From Minwuia thermotolerans (GTDB taxonomy: Bacteria > Pseudomonadota > Alphaproteobacteria > Minwuiales > Minwuiaceae): a DNA stretch of 50,247 nt. Where the stretch lies: NCBI GenBank assembly GCA_021604565.1, contig BQJF01000023.1, positions 1-50,247 of the forward strand, in the 5' to 3' direction. Below, piece by piece: positions 11,780 through 21,156 of this stretch (position 1 is the first letter of the stretch; each line of letters begins with the position of its first letter). The notes beneath the pieces are model-generated. The model saw only the letters and a program-made list of their open reading frames with translations. It was not told the DNA's origin and searched no databases. The position numbers and the translations under genes are program-made.

Positions 11780-14017
11780 TCAAAGAAATGACTGCGGGTC
11801 CACATCGATGGCCAGTCGGGCCTTGCCGGGCAGGCGAAAACCGTCGAGCCAGCGCGACAGGAATCGCTGCAATGGCTGCCCGTGACGACTGACGACCAGG
11901 AACCGGAACCGGTGCCGTCCCCGCACGACCGCGATCGGGGCCGGGGCCGGACCCAGGACACGAATGCCGCTCTCGACGCTCGCCGCCGGGATGCGCCGCG
12001 CCAGCGCCGTGGCCAGATCCTGTGCCTGCGGCCTTTCCGGCGCCGACAGGATCAATGCCGCCAGCCGCCCGAACGGCGGCATCCCCGCCGCCTGCCGCGC
12101 GGCCATCTCCGCCGCCACGAATCCAGCGGAATCATGCGCCGCCAGCGCCTTGAAGACCGGGGCGTCCGGCTGGTGTGTCTGGATCAGCGCCCTGCCAGCC
12201 CGCTCTGCCCGACCGGCACGACCTGATACCTGATGCAGCAACTGCCAGGTGCGCTCCCCAGCCCGCAGGTCTCCACCGGCCAGGCCCAGGTCCGCATCGA
12301 CCACGCCGACCAGCGTCAGATGCGGGAAATGGTGACCCTTGGCGACGATCTGGGTACCGATCAGCAGATCAACCTCCCGCCGTGCCATGGCACCGATGAT
12401 CTCCGCCGCCGCCGCAGGCCCGGTCACGAGGTCGCTGGTCATCAGGGCGACACGGGCATCGGGAAAGACGGTCTTCGCCTCCTCCGCCAGGCGCTCCACG
12501 CCCGGACCGCATGCCTTCAGGCTGTCGGTATCGCCACACTTGGGACAGACGCTGGGGCGCCGGACCTCATGGCCGCAGTGATGACACTGCAAGCGCCCGA
12601 GATAGCGATGCTCGACCAGCCAGGCCGTGCAGTGGGGACATTCGATACGATGGCCGCAGGTATTGCAGAGCGTCAGAGGCGCATAACCCCGCCGGTTCAG
12701 GAACAGCAGGGCCTGCTCTCCGGCGGCCAGGGTTTCCTGCACCGCCTGCTCCAGCCTGCCGCCGATCCAGCGCCCACCCGGAGGGCGGTCGTGGCACATG
12801 TCCACGATCTCCACCGTCGGCAGTTCGGCGGCGCCATAGCGGCGCTCCAGCTTCTGATGGCCGTAGCGGCCGGCCTGGACATTGGCCAGCGTCTCCAGCG
12901 ACGGCGTGGCGGACGAGAGAATGACCGGGAACGCCCCGATGGAGCCGCGCAGCACCGCCATGTCGCGGGCGTGGTAGTGCAGGCCGTCCTCCTGCTTGAA
13001 GGATCCGTCATGCTCCTCATCGACAATGATCAGTCCCAGATCGCGGCAGGGCAGGAACAGCGCGGAACGGGCACCGACGATGATCCGCGCCCGCCCCGAG
13101 ACCACATCACGCATGGCACTGCGCCGGTCCCGGTCCGACAGGCCGGAATGCCAGGCAGTGGGCGCGGTGCCGAACCGGTCGGCGAAACGGCCCAGTATCT
13201 GCTGTGTCAGCGCGATCTCCGGCAGCAACACCAGCACCTGCCGATCCTGACGCAGGGCCTCCGCCACGGCCTCGCAATAGACCTCGGTCTTGCCCGCACC
13301 GGTCACCCCCTCCAGCAGGGTGGCGGAGAAACCCTGACCCACGCCCTGCCTCAACGCATCGGCGGCGCGCGCCTGGTCGGCCGCCAGTTCGGGGACGGCG
13401 AAATCCGGCTCCGGCTGCGCCCTGTGAGCCGACACCATCTGCTCGAAGGCCTGCAGTGCGCCCTTTTCCACCAGCCCGCGCACGACGGAGGTGCCGACAC
13501 CGGCAATCTCTGCCAGATCCCTTGCGGTTCGGGGCGGCCCCTCCGCCGCCAGTTCCAGCACCCGTCGCCGCGCAGGGGTCATGCGGTCCGGTTCGGTGCC
13601 GGTCAGGCGATGCACGATGCGGGGCCGGGGCGGGCGCAACAGGCTGAAGCGGCGCAGGACGATGGACAGCACGTCCCCCGGCGGGCGCAGGTAATAGCGG
13701 GCGACCCAATCGACGAAGCGGCGCATGTCGGCATCCAGCGCGGGGAGTTCACGAACGGTCTCCAGAACCGGCTTCAGTCGCGCCGTGTCCGTGACGGCAT
13801 CATCCGTTTCCGGGTCCGGGTCCCAGACCACGCCCACCATCTCCCGCGGACCCAGCGGCACCCGGACCAGGGTGCCGGGCAACGGTGGCTCCATGCCGAG
13901 GGGCACCAGATAGTCGTAGGGCGCACCCAGCGGCAAGGGCAGCAGGACACGGACCCGCTGCCCTTGCGAATCCGGTGTTTCCGATGCTGTTTCCGGCTGC
14001 CGGGCGGGGGGTTTCAT
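11780..14017 (-). CDS. priA: Primosomal protein N' (replication restart helicase PriA)
   Basis: The 745-aa protein is a superfamily 2 DNA helicase that recognises stalled forks and reloads the replisome. Walker A is GVTGAGKT (237-244) and Walker B is DEEH (333-336). The central zinc-binding module is visible as [13 protein letters not shown], then CHHCGH and CPKCG, giving eight cysteines. The N-terminal 3'-DNA-binding domain carries GAPYDYLVP. It begins with ATG at 14017, divergent from tal. Placement directly upstream of atpHAGDC is common in this part of the Alphaproteobacteria. Confidence 0.96.
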   Translation of the reverse strand: MKPPARQPETASETPDSQGQRVRVLLPLPLGAPYDYLVPLGMEPPLPGTLVRVPLGPREMVGVVWDPDPETDDAVTDTARLKPVLETVRELPALDADMRRFVDWVARYYLRPPGDVLSIVLRRFSLLRPPRPRIVHRLTGTEPDRMTPARRRVLELAAEGPPRTARDLAEIAGVGTSVVRGLVEKGALQAFEQMVSAHRAQPEPDFAVPELAADQARAADALRQGVGQGFSATLLEGVTGAGKTEVYCEAVAEALRQDRQVLVLLPEIALTQQILGRFADRFGTAPTAWHSGLSDRDRRSAMRDVVSGRARIIVGARSALFLPCRDLGLIIVDEEHDGSFKQEDGLHYHARDMAVLRGSIGAFPVILSSATPSLETLANVQAGRYGHQKLERRYGAAELPTVEIVDMCHDRPPGGRWIGGRLEQAVQETLAAGEQALLFLNRRGYAPLTLCNTCGHRIECPHCTAWLVEHRYLGRLQCHHCGHEVRRPSVCPKCGDTDSLKACGPGVERLAEEAKTVFPDARVALMTSDLVTGPAAAAEIIGAMARREVDLLIGTQIVAKGHHFPHLTLVGVVDADLGLAGGDLRAGERTWQLLHQVSGRAGRAERAGRALIQTHQPDAPVFKALAAHDSAGFVAAEMAARQAAGMPPFGRLAALILSAPERPQAQDLATALARRIPAASVESGIRVLGPAPAPIAVVRGRHRFRFLVVSRHGQPLQRFLSRWLDGFRLPGKARLAIDVDPQSFL

Positions 14018-14100
14018 ATTCTGCCAACTCAGGGATAATCAGCGAATCAGGGCCGAATCGTGTCGGGCCTCACGTGCGATATCGCAAGGTAGCAGGAATC

Positions 14101-14775
14101 ATGAAGTTTTTTGTCGACAGCGCCGACATTGATGCCATTCGGGAACTGAACGACACCGGACTGGTCGATGGCGTCACCACCAATCCGTCCCTGATCGCCA
14201 AGAGCGGGCGGGATTTCGTTCAGGTGGTGACGGAGATCGCGGCATTGGTCGATGGCCCCGTATCCGCCGAAGTCACCGCCACCGACGCGCCGACCATGAT
14301 CGCCGAAGGCCGCAAGCTGGCGAAGATCGCCGACAATATCGCGGTCAAGGTGCCGCTGACGATGGACGGGCTGAAGACCTGCAAGGTCCTGACGTCGGAA
14401 GGCACCATGGTGAATGTCACCCTGTGCTTCTCCGCCAACCAGGCGCTGCTGGCCGCCAAGGCCGGCGCGACCTTCATCTCCCCCTTCGTCGGGCGGCTGG
14501 ATGATCTGGGACAGGACGGCATGCAGCTGATCTCCGACATCCTGGAAGTCTATGACAACTACACCTTCGAGACTGAGGTGCTGGTCGCCTCCGTGCGGCA
14601 CCCCGTGCATGTGCTGGAATCCGCCCGGCTCGGCGCGGACGTGGTCACCTTGCCGCCGGACGTGCTGAAGAAGCTCGCCGACCATCCGCTGACCGACAAG
14701 GGACTGGCGGCGTTCCTCGCCGACTGGCAGGGCACCGGCCAGTCGATCCTGGATCCCGACACCAGGGCGGTCTGA
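14101..14775 (+). CDS. tal: Transaldolase, short (TalC/Fsa-like) subfamily
   Basis: The 224-aa TIM-barrel enzyme belongs to the small transaldolase group. The Schiff-base lysine is K83 in NIAVKVPLT, and [26 protein letters not shown] is the family N-terminus, given here as two overlapping blocks around residues 5-30. At the position of Tyr131 of E. coli fructose-6-phosphate aldolase this protein has F129 (ISPFVGR). Phe at this site marks transaldolases, so transaldolase in the pentose phosphate pathway is the better call than Fsa. An open frame continues upstream, but ATG 14101 after AGCAGGA gives the conserved start. It is followed after 3 bases by the DUF484 gene. Confidence 0.93.
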   Translation: MKFFVDSADIDAIRELNDTGLVDGVTTNPSLIAKSGRDFVQVVTEIAALVDGPVSAEVTATDAPTMIAEGRKLAKIADNIAVKVPLTMDGLKTCKVLTSEGTMVNVTLCFSANQALLAAKAGATFISPFVGRLDDLGQDGMQLISDILEVYDNYTFETEVLVASVRHPVHVLESARLGADVVTLPPDVLKKLADHPLTDKGLAAFLADWQGTGQSILDPDTRAV

Positions 14776-14778
14776 GGC

Positions 14779-15519
14779 ATGGCCCGTTCAAGCGGCAAGA
14801 CGACCGGCGGAAAGACCAGTGGGGCAGAAACACTGACAGATGCCACGGTCGTGACTCACTTGCAGCAGAACCCGGATTTCCTGCTGCGCCATCCGGAACT
14901 GGTGCGTCTGCTGACTCCGCCGTCGCGCTTCGAGGCGGTGGAGGAATCCGACAGCGTCGTTGACATGCAGGGGTTCATGGTCAGCCGCCTGCAATCCGAT
15001 CTGGCGCGCGCCCGGGACAACCATGATGCGCTGATCAGTTCTGCGCGCTCCAACCTCTCCAGTCAGGACCAGGTGCATCGCTCGGTACTGGCGGTGCTGG
15101 ATGCACGGGACTTCGAGCACTTCATCAATATCGTCACCAACGAGCTGCCGCTGATCCTGGATGTCGATACGGTGACGCTCTGTGTCGAGAGCGATGGCCA
15201 TGACGGTCCCAGTACAACACCCGGCGTCCGTGCCATGACCCGCGGGGCGGTCGACCGTTTGCTGGGGGACGACACCCGTATTCTGCTGCGTGACCGGATC
15301 AGCGATGCGGAGGTCGTGCATGGCCCCGCCGCCGGGCTGGTTGCCTCCGACGCGCTGGCCCGTCTCGCGGTAAGCCCCAAGGCACCGCTGGCCCTGCTCG
15401 CCATCGGCTGTCGGGAGCCTGACCGGTTTCACAGCGGTCAGGGAACGGAGTTGCTCGGCTTCCTGGCCGGGGTACTGGAACGCTGCCTCGGACGCTGGCT
15501 CGACCTGCCACCGGGGTAA
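14779..15519 (+). CDS. DUF484 family protein (GAF-like)
   Basis: The 246-aa protein has the DUF484 layout: an N-terminal helical segment with FLLRHPELVRLLTPP, a coiled-coil stretch (SRLQSDLARARDNHDAL, about residues 74-90) and a C-terminal GAF-like domain ending in ELLGFLAGVLERCLGRWL. Its biochemical role is unknown. It commonly lies directly upstream of xerC in proteobacteria, as here, which hints at a link with chromosome dimer resolution. It starts 3 bases after tal and is separated from xerC by a foldback repeat. Confidence 0.9.
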   Translation: MARSSGKTTGGKTSGAETLTDATVVTHLQQNPDFLLRHPELVRLLTPPSRFEAVEESDSVVDMQGFMVSRLQSDLARARDNHDALISSARSNLSSQDQVHRSVLAVLDARDFEHFINIVTNELPLILDVDTVTLCVESDGHDGPSTTPGVRAMTRGAVDRLLGDDTRILLRDRISDAEVVHGPAAGLVASDALARLAVSPKAPLALLAIGCREPDRFHSGQGTELLGFLAGVLERCLGRWLDLPPG

Positions 15520-15537
15520 GGGCGGCGGTTCTTCACT

Positions 15538-15624
15538 GTCCCCGGCCTGCCCTCTCCCCCTCCCGGACACCCATTCAGGATAATCCAGTGGGTGGTCGGG
15601 AGGGGGAGAGGGCAGGCCGGGGAC
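15538..15624. repeat. 36-bp foldback repeat, copy 2
   Basis: Arms at 15538-15573 and 15589-15624 pair over 36 bp with two mismatches close to the loop, and a 15-base loop lies between. The inner arm sequence matches the repeat at 4316-4399, while the outer 12 bp (GTCCCCGGCCTG and its complement) are unrelated to copy 1. It lies between the DUF484 gene and xerC, ending 22 bases before the xerC start. Confidence 0.92.
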
Positions 15625-15646
15625 CACAAACGATTCGGGACAGATC

Positions 15647-16564
15647 ATGTTTCATGCGGCGCGACAGGACTGGATCCGGTGGCTGACCGATGAACGGCGG
15701 GCGGCACCCAACACGATCAAGGCCTACGTCAGCGACTTGGATGATTTCGCCGACTTCATGGCAACGCACGTGGCCGGGAGGCTCGATGCGGCGGCGCTGA
15801 AGGATCTGCGCCATGCCGATTTCCGTGCCTGGATCGCGGGCCGGCGGCGGCGGGGGCTCGGTGCGGCGACCAACGCGCGCGCCATCTCCGCGATTCGCAG
15901 CTTCTTCCGGCGACTGGACAGGCAGGGCCTGGTTCACAATGCGACCGCCCTGTCGCTGCAGGCTCCGAAGAAGCCCCACCGGACACCAAGGGCCATCACG
16001 CCCGAACAGGCCCTCGATCTGGTTGCGGCACCGGTCAGCGCGGGCGGCGCCGTGGACTGGCAGGCGGCACGGGACCATGCCGTGCTCTGCCTGCTGTACG
16101 GTGCCGGGCTGCGCATTTCGGAAGTGCTGGCGTTGCAGGTCGGTGATGCCCCCCTGCCCCGCACCCTTCGCATCACCGGCAAGGGCAACAAGACGCGCAT
16201 CGTCCCGATCCTGCCCATCCTGCGTGATGCGGTCGAGACCGCGCGCCAGGCCTGTCCCCATGCCGAAAGCCCCGAACGCAGCCTGTTCGTCGCCACACGC
16301 GGCGGGCCGCTGCGACCCGAGACCGTGCAGGCCGCGATCCGCCGGTTGCGCGGCAGTCTCGGCCTGCCGGATTCAGTGACCCCGCACGCCCTGCGCCACA
16401 GCTTCGCCACGCACCTGCTGGGGGCGGGCGCAGACCTGCGCAGCATCCAGGAACTGCTCGGCCACGCCTCCCTCTCCACAACCCAGATCTACACGGAAGT
16501 GGACACGGAGAGCCTCTACAGCACCTACAGCCGGGCCAGAAAAGCCGCAGCCAGCAGCACCTGA
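15647..16564 (+). CDS. xerC: Tyrosine recombinase XerC
   Basis: The 305-aa site-specific recombinase acts with XerD at dif to resolve chromosome dimers. It has an N-terminal SAM-like core-binding domain (1 to about 95). The catalytic set is complete: R156 (GLRISEVL), H247 and R250 (HALRH), H273 (LGHASL) and the nucleophile Y282 (TQIYTEV). Length and the end-to-end match to the Xer family, plus the DUF484 neighbour, favour the housekeeping XerC rather than a phage integrase. tRNA-Ser follows 95 bases downstream. Confidence 0.95.
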   Translation: MFHAARQDWIRWLTDERRAAPNTIKAYVSDLDDFADFMATHVAGRLDAAALKDLRHADFRAWIAGRRRRGLGAATNARAISAIRSFFRRLDRQGLVHNATALSLQAPKKPHRTPRAITPEQALDLVAAPVSAGGAVDWQAARDHAVLCLLYGAGLRISEVLALQVGDAPLPRTLRITGKGNKTRIVPILPILRDAVETARQACPHAESPERSLFVATRGGPLRPETVQAAIRRLRGSLGLPDSVTPHALRHSFATHLLGAGADLRSIQELLGHASLSTTQIYTEVDTESLYSTYSRARKAAASST

Positions 16565-16659
16565 GCATCACACATCGTCACCCGCGCCGCATTTTTTGCC
16601 GCAGACGGCGCCGCCACGCATTGCCAACGGGACTTCAATGACTATAGTCCGCCGCCGCA

Positions 16660-16747
16660 GGAGGGATGGCCGAGCGGTTTAAGGCGCACGCCTGGAAAGC
16701 GTGTTGGGTGCAAGCCCTCGGGGGTTCGAATCCCCCTCCCTCCGCCA
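16660..16747 (+). tRNA. tRNA-Ser (anticodon GGA)
   Basis: The 88-base gene has a GGAGGGA/TCCCTCC acceptor stem, discriminator G and encoded CCA. The anticodon stem-loop is CACGC-CTGGAAA-GCGTG, giving anticodon GGA. The long variable arm is typical of serine tRNAs, and GGTTCGAATCC forms the T arm. Its 3' end is duplicated at 23968-23984 and was used as the attachment site of the neighbouring element; the gene remains intact. Confidence 0.97.
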
Positions 16748-16750
16748 CTT
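16734..16750. other. Attachment site at tRNA-Ser end (att, left)
   Basis: This 17-bp sequence includes the last bases of the tRNA-Ser acceptor, the CCA end and three more bases. It matches 23968-23984 exactly. Confidence 0.9.
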
Positions 16751-16924
16751 TTGCTATCTAAATATTTGATATTAAAAGATAATTTATAATTACCTCGGAA
16801 TTTGCTCACAATTCTGCGCACAAACAAGCTTCCGACATAGCTTCTGTCCGGTCCGAGCCCCGACCGCCCTTTGCGTCTTGATGCCGCGTGCATGATGCGT
16901 CTGGGATAGCGTCCTGTCACATAG

Positions 16925-19900
16925 CTATTCGGCAGGTTGCAGCTTCATGGTGATCGTCTGCATGACCCGGTCCGTTTCGAACAGGATTTTCAGGATGCGC
17001 TGGTAGTGCTTCACGTCATCGAAACTTAGGGTGCGGCCCTTGCGATCTTTCAACCATTTCTGGGCGGGTTGGTAGCCGCCGATGTAGAAGCCCCATGAGA
17101 TTTCGGGGGCGCAGTCGAAATACTGGGTCGCGTTGATCCAGACGCGGCCATCTTCGAACCTGGGCTTTTCCACCACGTTGTCGCCGTCCCCGGTGAAGGG
17201 GAACGGGGTCTGGCCAATGGTGGCCGGGTCCATCAGGTGCAGCTTGCGCAGCTCGGTGCCCTTGGCCGATACGTCCCAGAACTCGTGTGGGCTAGCGGGC
17301 CATGGGATGCGGGGAAAGTCGATCTTCAGGAACTTAGCATAGGTCTCGCGATAGGCGGGACAGTGCAGAACGCCGTATATGTAATCGAAGACGGCGATCT
17401 CGTCCGGAGTGCCCTTGTCAGGGTTTGCAGCCATCTCTTGCAGACGATTGTAGAGCTTTTGATCGAAGTTGGCCCTGCAGGTTTGGTCGAGGTCTTGTTC
17501 GTCGGGGTATAGGTAAAGGGGAAGAAGATATCCTCTTTCCTTCGTTCTATTCGAAACGTAGCTATCATCGACGATCCCGCTGGTGATGAGTGCATGTTCC
17601 CAACTCGAGACCGCACTTTGGCGGCAGACCACTAAGCCGAGGTTTTGGCCCGCAATCATGTGACGCATATGCTTGAACCGCCCCCAATCCACCATGTCCT
17701 TGCGGTAGAGAATCGCGCAGGTGTCGAAGGGGCGGTAGGCGATGGGCTTGATGTCTGATGCCCAATCGGCACTTTGAAGCACAACACGCGCAGCAGGGAG
17801 CTTCCATCCGCGAGAGTCACCAGGTGGAAATTTTCCAGCCTTCTTGTTCGGGAAAAACTCCGCACGAACCTGATCGTCGGTTTTGGCTGGATCAGCGAAG
17901 CGTGTGATCCTGTCTTTGAGACCCTGCTTGGTGAAGTCGATCACAAGGCCATCCTTTGCCGTCACAATGCCGGTGACGTTGGCGGGCATAAATTCCGCTA
18001 TCCCAAAGCCCTTTTCGTAGACCGCGCTCAGGGTGTGATCACGTGGCACAAAAGCGTATTGAGGGGCCGTATAGTCGATCCGGTTGGTGATAGGTGCTCC
18101 AATCCTGCCTGCTTCAAGGCTGGCATATTTGCCTTCTCGGGTGCCCCAGAGATCGCCATGCCAGACCTCGGCCAGTCCCTTCTTCTTCTGGCCGGTCTTC
18201 ACTGCGATGATGATCGCCACGCCTTGCTGGATGTCGAAGATGTTCTTGTCGGGCTTGCCTTCAGGCGTGATCTCTTTCTTCTTGGCGTTGCCGTGGAGGT
18301 CGATGACGTGGATTCGGTCGAAGGTGTTCAGCAGGTGCCAGCGCATTCCACGGAAGGTCGGATTGTCGAGGTATCCATGGTTGGTAATGAAACCAAGAAT
18401 GCCTTCTCCATTCTTCTCGATCAGGCTCTCGGAGAGGCGGATGAACTTCACATAGTCGTCGTGCAGCCAGTGCTTGCGTTCGCCGAAGTGCTGGCTCTCG
18501 ACGTATTTGTAGTCTTCGATCAGGTTGGTGATCCACTCGCCCATGTTGTGCGAGATGCCCGAATAGGGCGGGTTGCCGATCACGCACATGATGGGCATGT
18601 CACGCTTGATCGTGTTGGCTCCCTTGGCTTCGCGGGAGAGCCATTGCGTGAAGGGCAGGGTCTGGTTGGCCGGTTCGCCTTCCTCAAGGCTGTTGGTCAA
18701 ATAGACTGAGAGGCGCGGCGGGGTGTTGGTGGGTTTGTAGCCCAGTTCGGTCAGGATCATGTCCAGCTTCATGTGGCACATGGCATAAGACGCCATCAGC
18801 AGCTCGAAGCCGTGCAGGCGAGGGATCAGGTCGTTCTCGATGTAGCTGGACCACATGCCGGGTGCGACACCCTGAATTTTGGGGGCGATCTGCTTGATGA
18901 CCTCAGCCAGAAATGTGCCGGTTCCGGTTGCGGGATCAAGGATCTGAACGCGATGCACTTCGCGCTTTTCTATGGCCTTCTTGCCGTCCTTTCTGAGCCT
19001 CCCCGCCTTTGTCATGGCCGTTTGGCCAGTATCCCAGTCAATTGTCACCTTGGACGTATCAGCCAGGCCATCCACCAGGCCAAATTCGGTCTGCAGCACT
19101 TCATCGACCGCTCGAACGATGAAATTGACCACAGGCTCGGGGGTGTACCAGACACCGCGCGCCTTGCGCTTGGCCGGGTTGTAGGCGGCAAGGAAGGTCT
19201 CGTAGAAGTGCAGGAACGGGTCGTTCTGGCCTGTCAGTTTGCCAAAACCTTGCATGATCTTCGCGACGTCACACGCCTGAAAGACGCGGGCCAGATCGTC
19301 GATGATCCAGGCAATCCGGTCGTCGAGGTCATGACCTGCAACGTAGCCGAAGAGCGAGCGCAAGAATGGATTTGATTTCGGCAGAAGCTCCAGCGCTTCC
19401 TGACGGCTGAAGGTGTCGAGCGTTTTATCGTGAAGCCGAGCCGCAAACATACCGTAGGCAATAGTCTCAGCGTAGATATCGGCGAAATCTTCAGCAGTGA
19501 TGTCGTGGATCAGATTTTCCTTGAATGCCTGATACTGCGCGGCAAGCTCGGTCCGGAAGTCTGTATCTTCGCGGAGGGTGTTGCTCAGAACGTCTTTGAT
19601 CAGGTTGGCCTTGCCAGCCATTCTTTCCGCAAGGTCCTTTGGAGATGTTATCGTCTGCGGCTTCTGCGCGATGAAATCGCGAAGCAAGTTTTCAAGGGCG
19701 GGAAACTGATCGGGCCTCGCTACGATGCCCGTGACGAGATCGGCAATGGTGACCGATGCCAGAAGCTCACCGTCGCGGTAGAAGTCCCAGTCTAGTCCAT
19801 TCGTATAGATCAGGTTCGGAAGCGCCGCGCGATACCGTTCCTGTTGTGCCTTGTTGGCGTCTTTCATGCCCCGGATAGGGATGTGAAGGTCCTTGGCTTC

Positions 19901-20098
19901 CAGATGACCTACGACGATCTCGCCCTGCGAGACAATGAAATCAGGCGCGCCACATTTGACGCGTTTCGGCTCATTCAATCCCGTTGCGTCCAAGTCGGCA
20001 AACAGGCGCTCGAAGGCTGAACGATAGGAATGTTCCGTTGCCTGACCAGTCGCATGGATGGTCTCTATCCGGGTAATGAAGTCAGATACAATTGTCAT
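16925..20098 (-). CDS. Single-chain restriction-modification enzyme (type IIG/ISP-like N6-adenine methylase)
   Basis: The 1057-aa protein combines several parts in one chain. An N-terminal PD-(D/E)XK nuclease-like segment (D53, E67 and K69 in PDF...LEAKD) is followed by a helical linker (about 170-330). A gamma-class adenine methyltransferase comes next, with GVWYTPEPVV before motif I, SAM-binding DPATGTGTF from D388 and catalytic NPPY at 509-512. A C-terminal region of about 400 aa should recognise the target. Such proteins methylate and cut DNA without separate subunits. No P-loop or helicase motif is visible, so it lacks the translocase of the 1.5-kaa type ISP enzymes. The open frame extends to 20191, but ATG 20098 gives the more family-like N-terminus. 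It is cargo of the tRNA-Ser element, and an anti-phage role is inferred. Confidence 0.85.
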   Translation of the reverse strand: MTIVSDFITRIETIHATGQATEHSYRSAFERLFADLDATGLNEPKRVKCGAPDFIVSQGEIVVGHLEAKDLHIPIRGMKDANKAQQERYRAALPNLIYTNGLDWDFYRDGELLASVTIADLVTGIVARPDQFPALENLLRDFIAQKPQTITSPKDLAERMAGKANLIKDVLSNTLREDTDFRTELAAQYQAFKENLIHDITAEDFADIYAETIAYGMFAARLHDKTLDTFSRQEALELLPKSNPFLRSLFGYVAGHDLDDRIAWIIDDLARVFQACDVAKIMQGFGKLTGQNDPFLHFYETFLAAYNPAKRKARGVWYTPEPVVNFIVRAVDEVLQTEFGLVDGLADTSKVTIDWDTGQTAMTKAGRLRKDGKKAIEKREVHRVQILDPATGTGTFLAEVIKQIAPKIQGVAPGMWSSYIENDLIPRLHGFELLMASYAMCHMKLDMILTELGYKPTNTPPRLSVYLTNSLEEGEPANQTLPFTQWLSREAKGANTIKRDMPIMCVIGNPPYSGISHNMGEWITNLIEDYKYVESQHFGERKHWLHDDYVKFIRLSESLIEKNGEGILGFITNHGYLDNPTFRGMRWHLLNTFDRIHVIDLHGNAKKKEITPEGKPDKNIFDIQQGVAIIIAVKTGQKKKGLAEVWHGDLWGTREGKYASLEAGRIGAPITNRIDYTAPQYAFVPRDHTLSAVYEKGFGIAEFMPANVTGIVTAKDGLVIDFTKQGLKDRITRFADPAKTDDQVRAEFFPNKKAGKFPPGDSRGWKLPAARVVLQSADWASDIKPIAYRPFDTCAILYRKDMVDWGRFKHMRHMIAGQNLGLVVCRQSAVSSWEHALITSGIVDDSYVSNRTKERGYLLPLYLYPDEQDLDQTCRANFDQKLYNRLQEMAANPDKGTPDEIAVFDYIYGVLHCPAYRETYAKFLKIDFPRIPWPASPHEFWDVSAKGTELRKLHLMDPATIGQTPFPFTGDGDNVVEKPRFEDGRVWINATQYFDCAPEISWGFYIGGYQPAQKWLKDRKGRTLSFDDVKHYQRILKILFETDRVMQTITMKLQPAE

Positions 20099-20486
20099 CC
20101 GGCAAAGCCCCAAAGTTCGTTTTCTCAGTGTTGCAAGGCGAGGCCACGCCGCAAGTTCGTCGTGTTCGTGGCTTTGGTGGATCGCAAACAAACGACAACA
20201 GCCAAAGGATGCAAAGTAGAATCGAAGCGCGCCTGGCCGTTGTCCAGTTCATCGAGGGCTGGTGCAATCCACTCCACGCGACATTCAGCCCTCGGCTACC
20301 AGTCACCAGTCAGCTACGAAATGAAGAGCCAAACGAGGCTGGAGGCTGCAACCATAGCTAGGGATCAAGGCCCATCGGCCCCGCGACGGACGCTTCTCAG
20401 GTTTCTTCAGGTCCGGCTATCCGTGATCCCCGCAAAGGCCATGCAGTGTGTGGGAAAAAGACCGCCCGGCCCAATCTGACCCACTG
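20099..20486. other. Intergenic stretch inside the element
   Basis: About 390 bases lie between the restriction gene start and the end of the Zn-ribbon-like gene. The open frames here have no recognisable protein character. The stretch should hold the restriction gene promoter, but no convincing -35/-10 pair was found. No terminator with a T-run is evident. Confidence 0.5.
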
Positions 20487-21116
20487 TTACCGATGGCGTG
20501 CGTCATAGGCTGCCAGCCTTGCGGAGAGCTGCTTCGCCCCCGCCTCAATCAGATCTTCCAGTTCGCAGTAGCCGTCAATGATCTGATCCGTGACCCGGTC
20601 ATGCGTGCGCCTGTGCATGCCCTTGGGGCGCGTCAGGCTGGCTGACCAGCCCAATTGGCTTTCTGGCACCCTGAGACGCCGCTGGAGCCTGTGTACGCGC
20701 CTCCAGGCCCTGTCTATGGCGTCGTCGGACTGGCTGGCGTAGGCAAGCCTCAGGCAGTCACGACAGGCGATCCTGTCCCGTGAGACGTACAGCACCGCAC
20801 AGCGCCGGTTGCAGAGACAGGTGAACCAGTGGCGCTGCCCACCGAAATTGCATGGCGTGGTCTCCGTCGCGACAGCAAGCTGGACCGGATGCCAGTCCGT
20901 ACCGCCTGATGCCTGCCACTGATACCGGAAATGGACGAACGGACCAGTGGACCGCACATGCACCCGCCCGGTCGCCTTGCCATCGACCGACCAGACGATC
21001 TCGCTTGCCGCACCATCGCGAAGCAGGCCCCAGCGCTTCAGCTTGCGGATATCCACCGCATGCAGGTGCTCGCACTTCCGACGCCACCCGGAACGCCCGC
21101 TCAGCAAGCCGCCCAT
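20487..21116 (-). CDS. Uncharacterised protein with Zn-ribbon-like cysteines (element-borne)
   Basis: The 209-aa protein is not recognised functionally. In the middle it has a cysteine pattern CLCNRRC, then about 12 residues later CRDC followed by LRLAYASQ, which resembles a zinc ribbon preceded by GGQRHWF. Similar conserved hypothetical proteins with this W-F-C-C...C-x-x-C-x-x-LAY-SQ pattern are known from integrated elements in proteobacteria. The C-terminal 70 residues are basic and helical (RAWRRVHRLQRRL), so nucleic-acid binding is plausible. It lies 40 bases after the Rep-like gene on the same strand and probably shares its transcript. Confidence 0.7.
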   Translation of the reverse strand: MGGLLSGRSGWRRKCEHLHAVDIRKLKRWGLLRDGAASEIVWSVDGKATGRVHVRSTGPFVHFRYQWQASGGTDWHPVQLAVATETTPCNFGGQRHWFTCLCNRRCAVLYVSRDRIACRDCLRLAYASQSDDAIDRAWRRVHRLQRRLRVPESQLGWSASLTRPKGMHRRTHDRVTDQIIDGYCELEDLIEAGAKQLSARLAAYDARHR

Positions 21117-21156
21117 GACCGGCCCCCGTGTTTTCCGAAATCATCTGCGAAGTTGG

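Noticed and set aside
11547..11783. 78-aa minus frame with TTG start overlapping the priA stop
   Set aside because: No ribosome-binding site or protein character; it lies where the atp operon promoter is expected.
12233..14038. 601-aa plus-strand frame opposite priA
   Set aside because: Low-complexity shadow of priA without recognisable motifs.
16642..16920. Minus-strand 92-aa frame with a GGGRGIRTPEGLHPTRFPG-type stretch
   Set aside because: It is the antisense translation of tRNA-Ser, a well-known false gene.
20030..20479. 149-aa plus-strand frame inside the element
   Set aside because: Partly opposite the restriction gene, no motifs, no ribosome-binding site.
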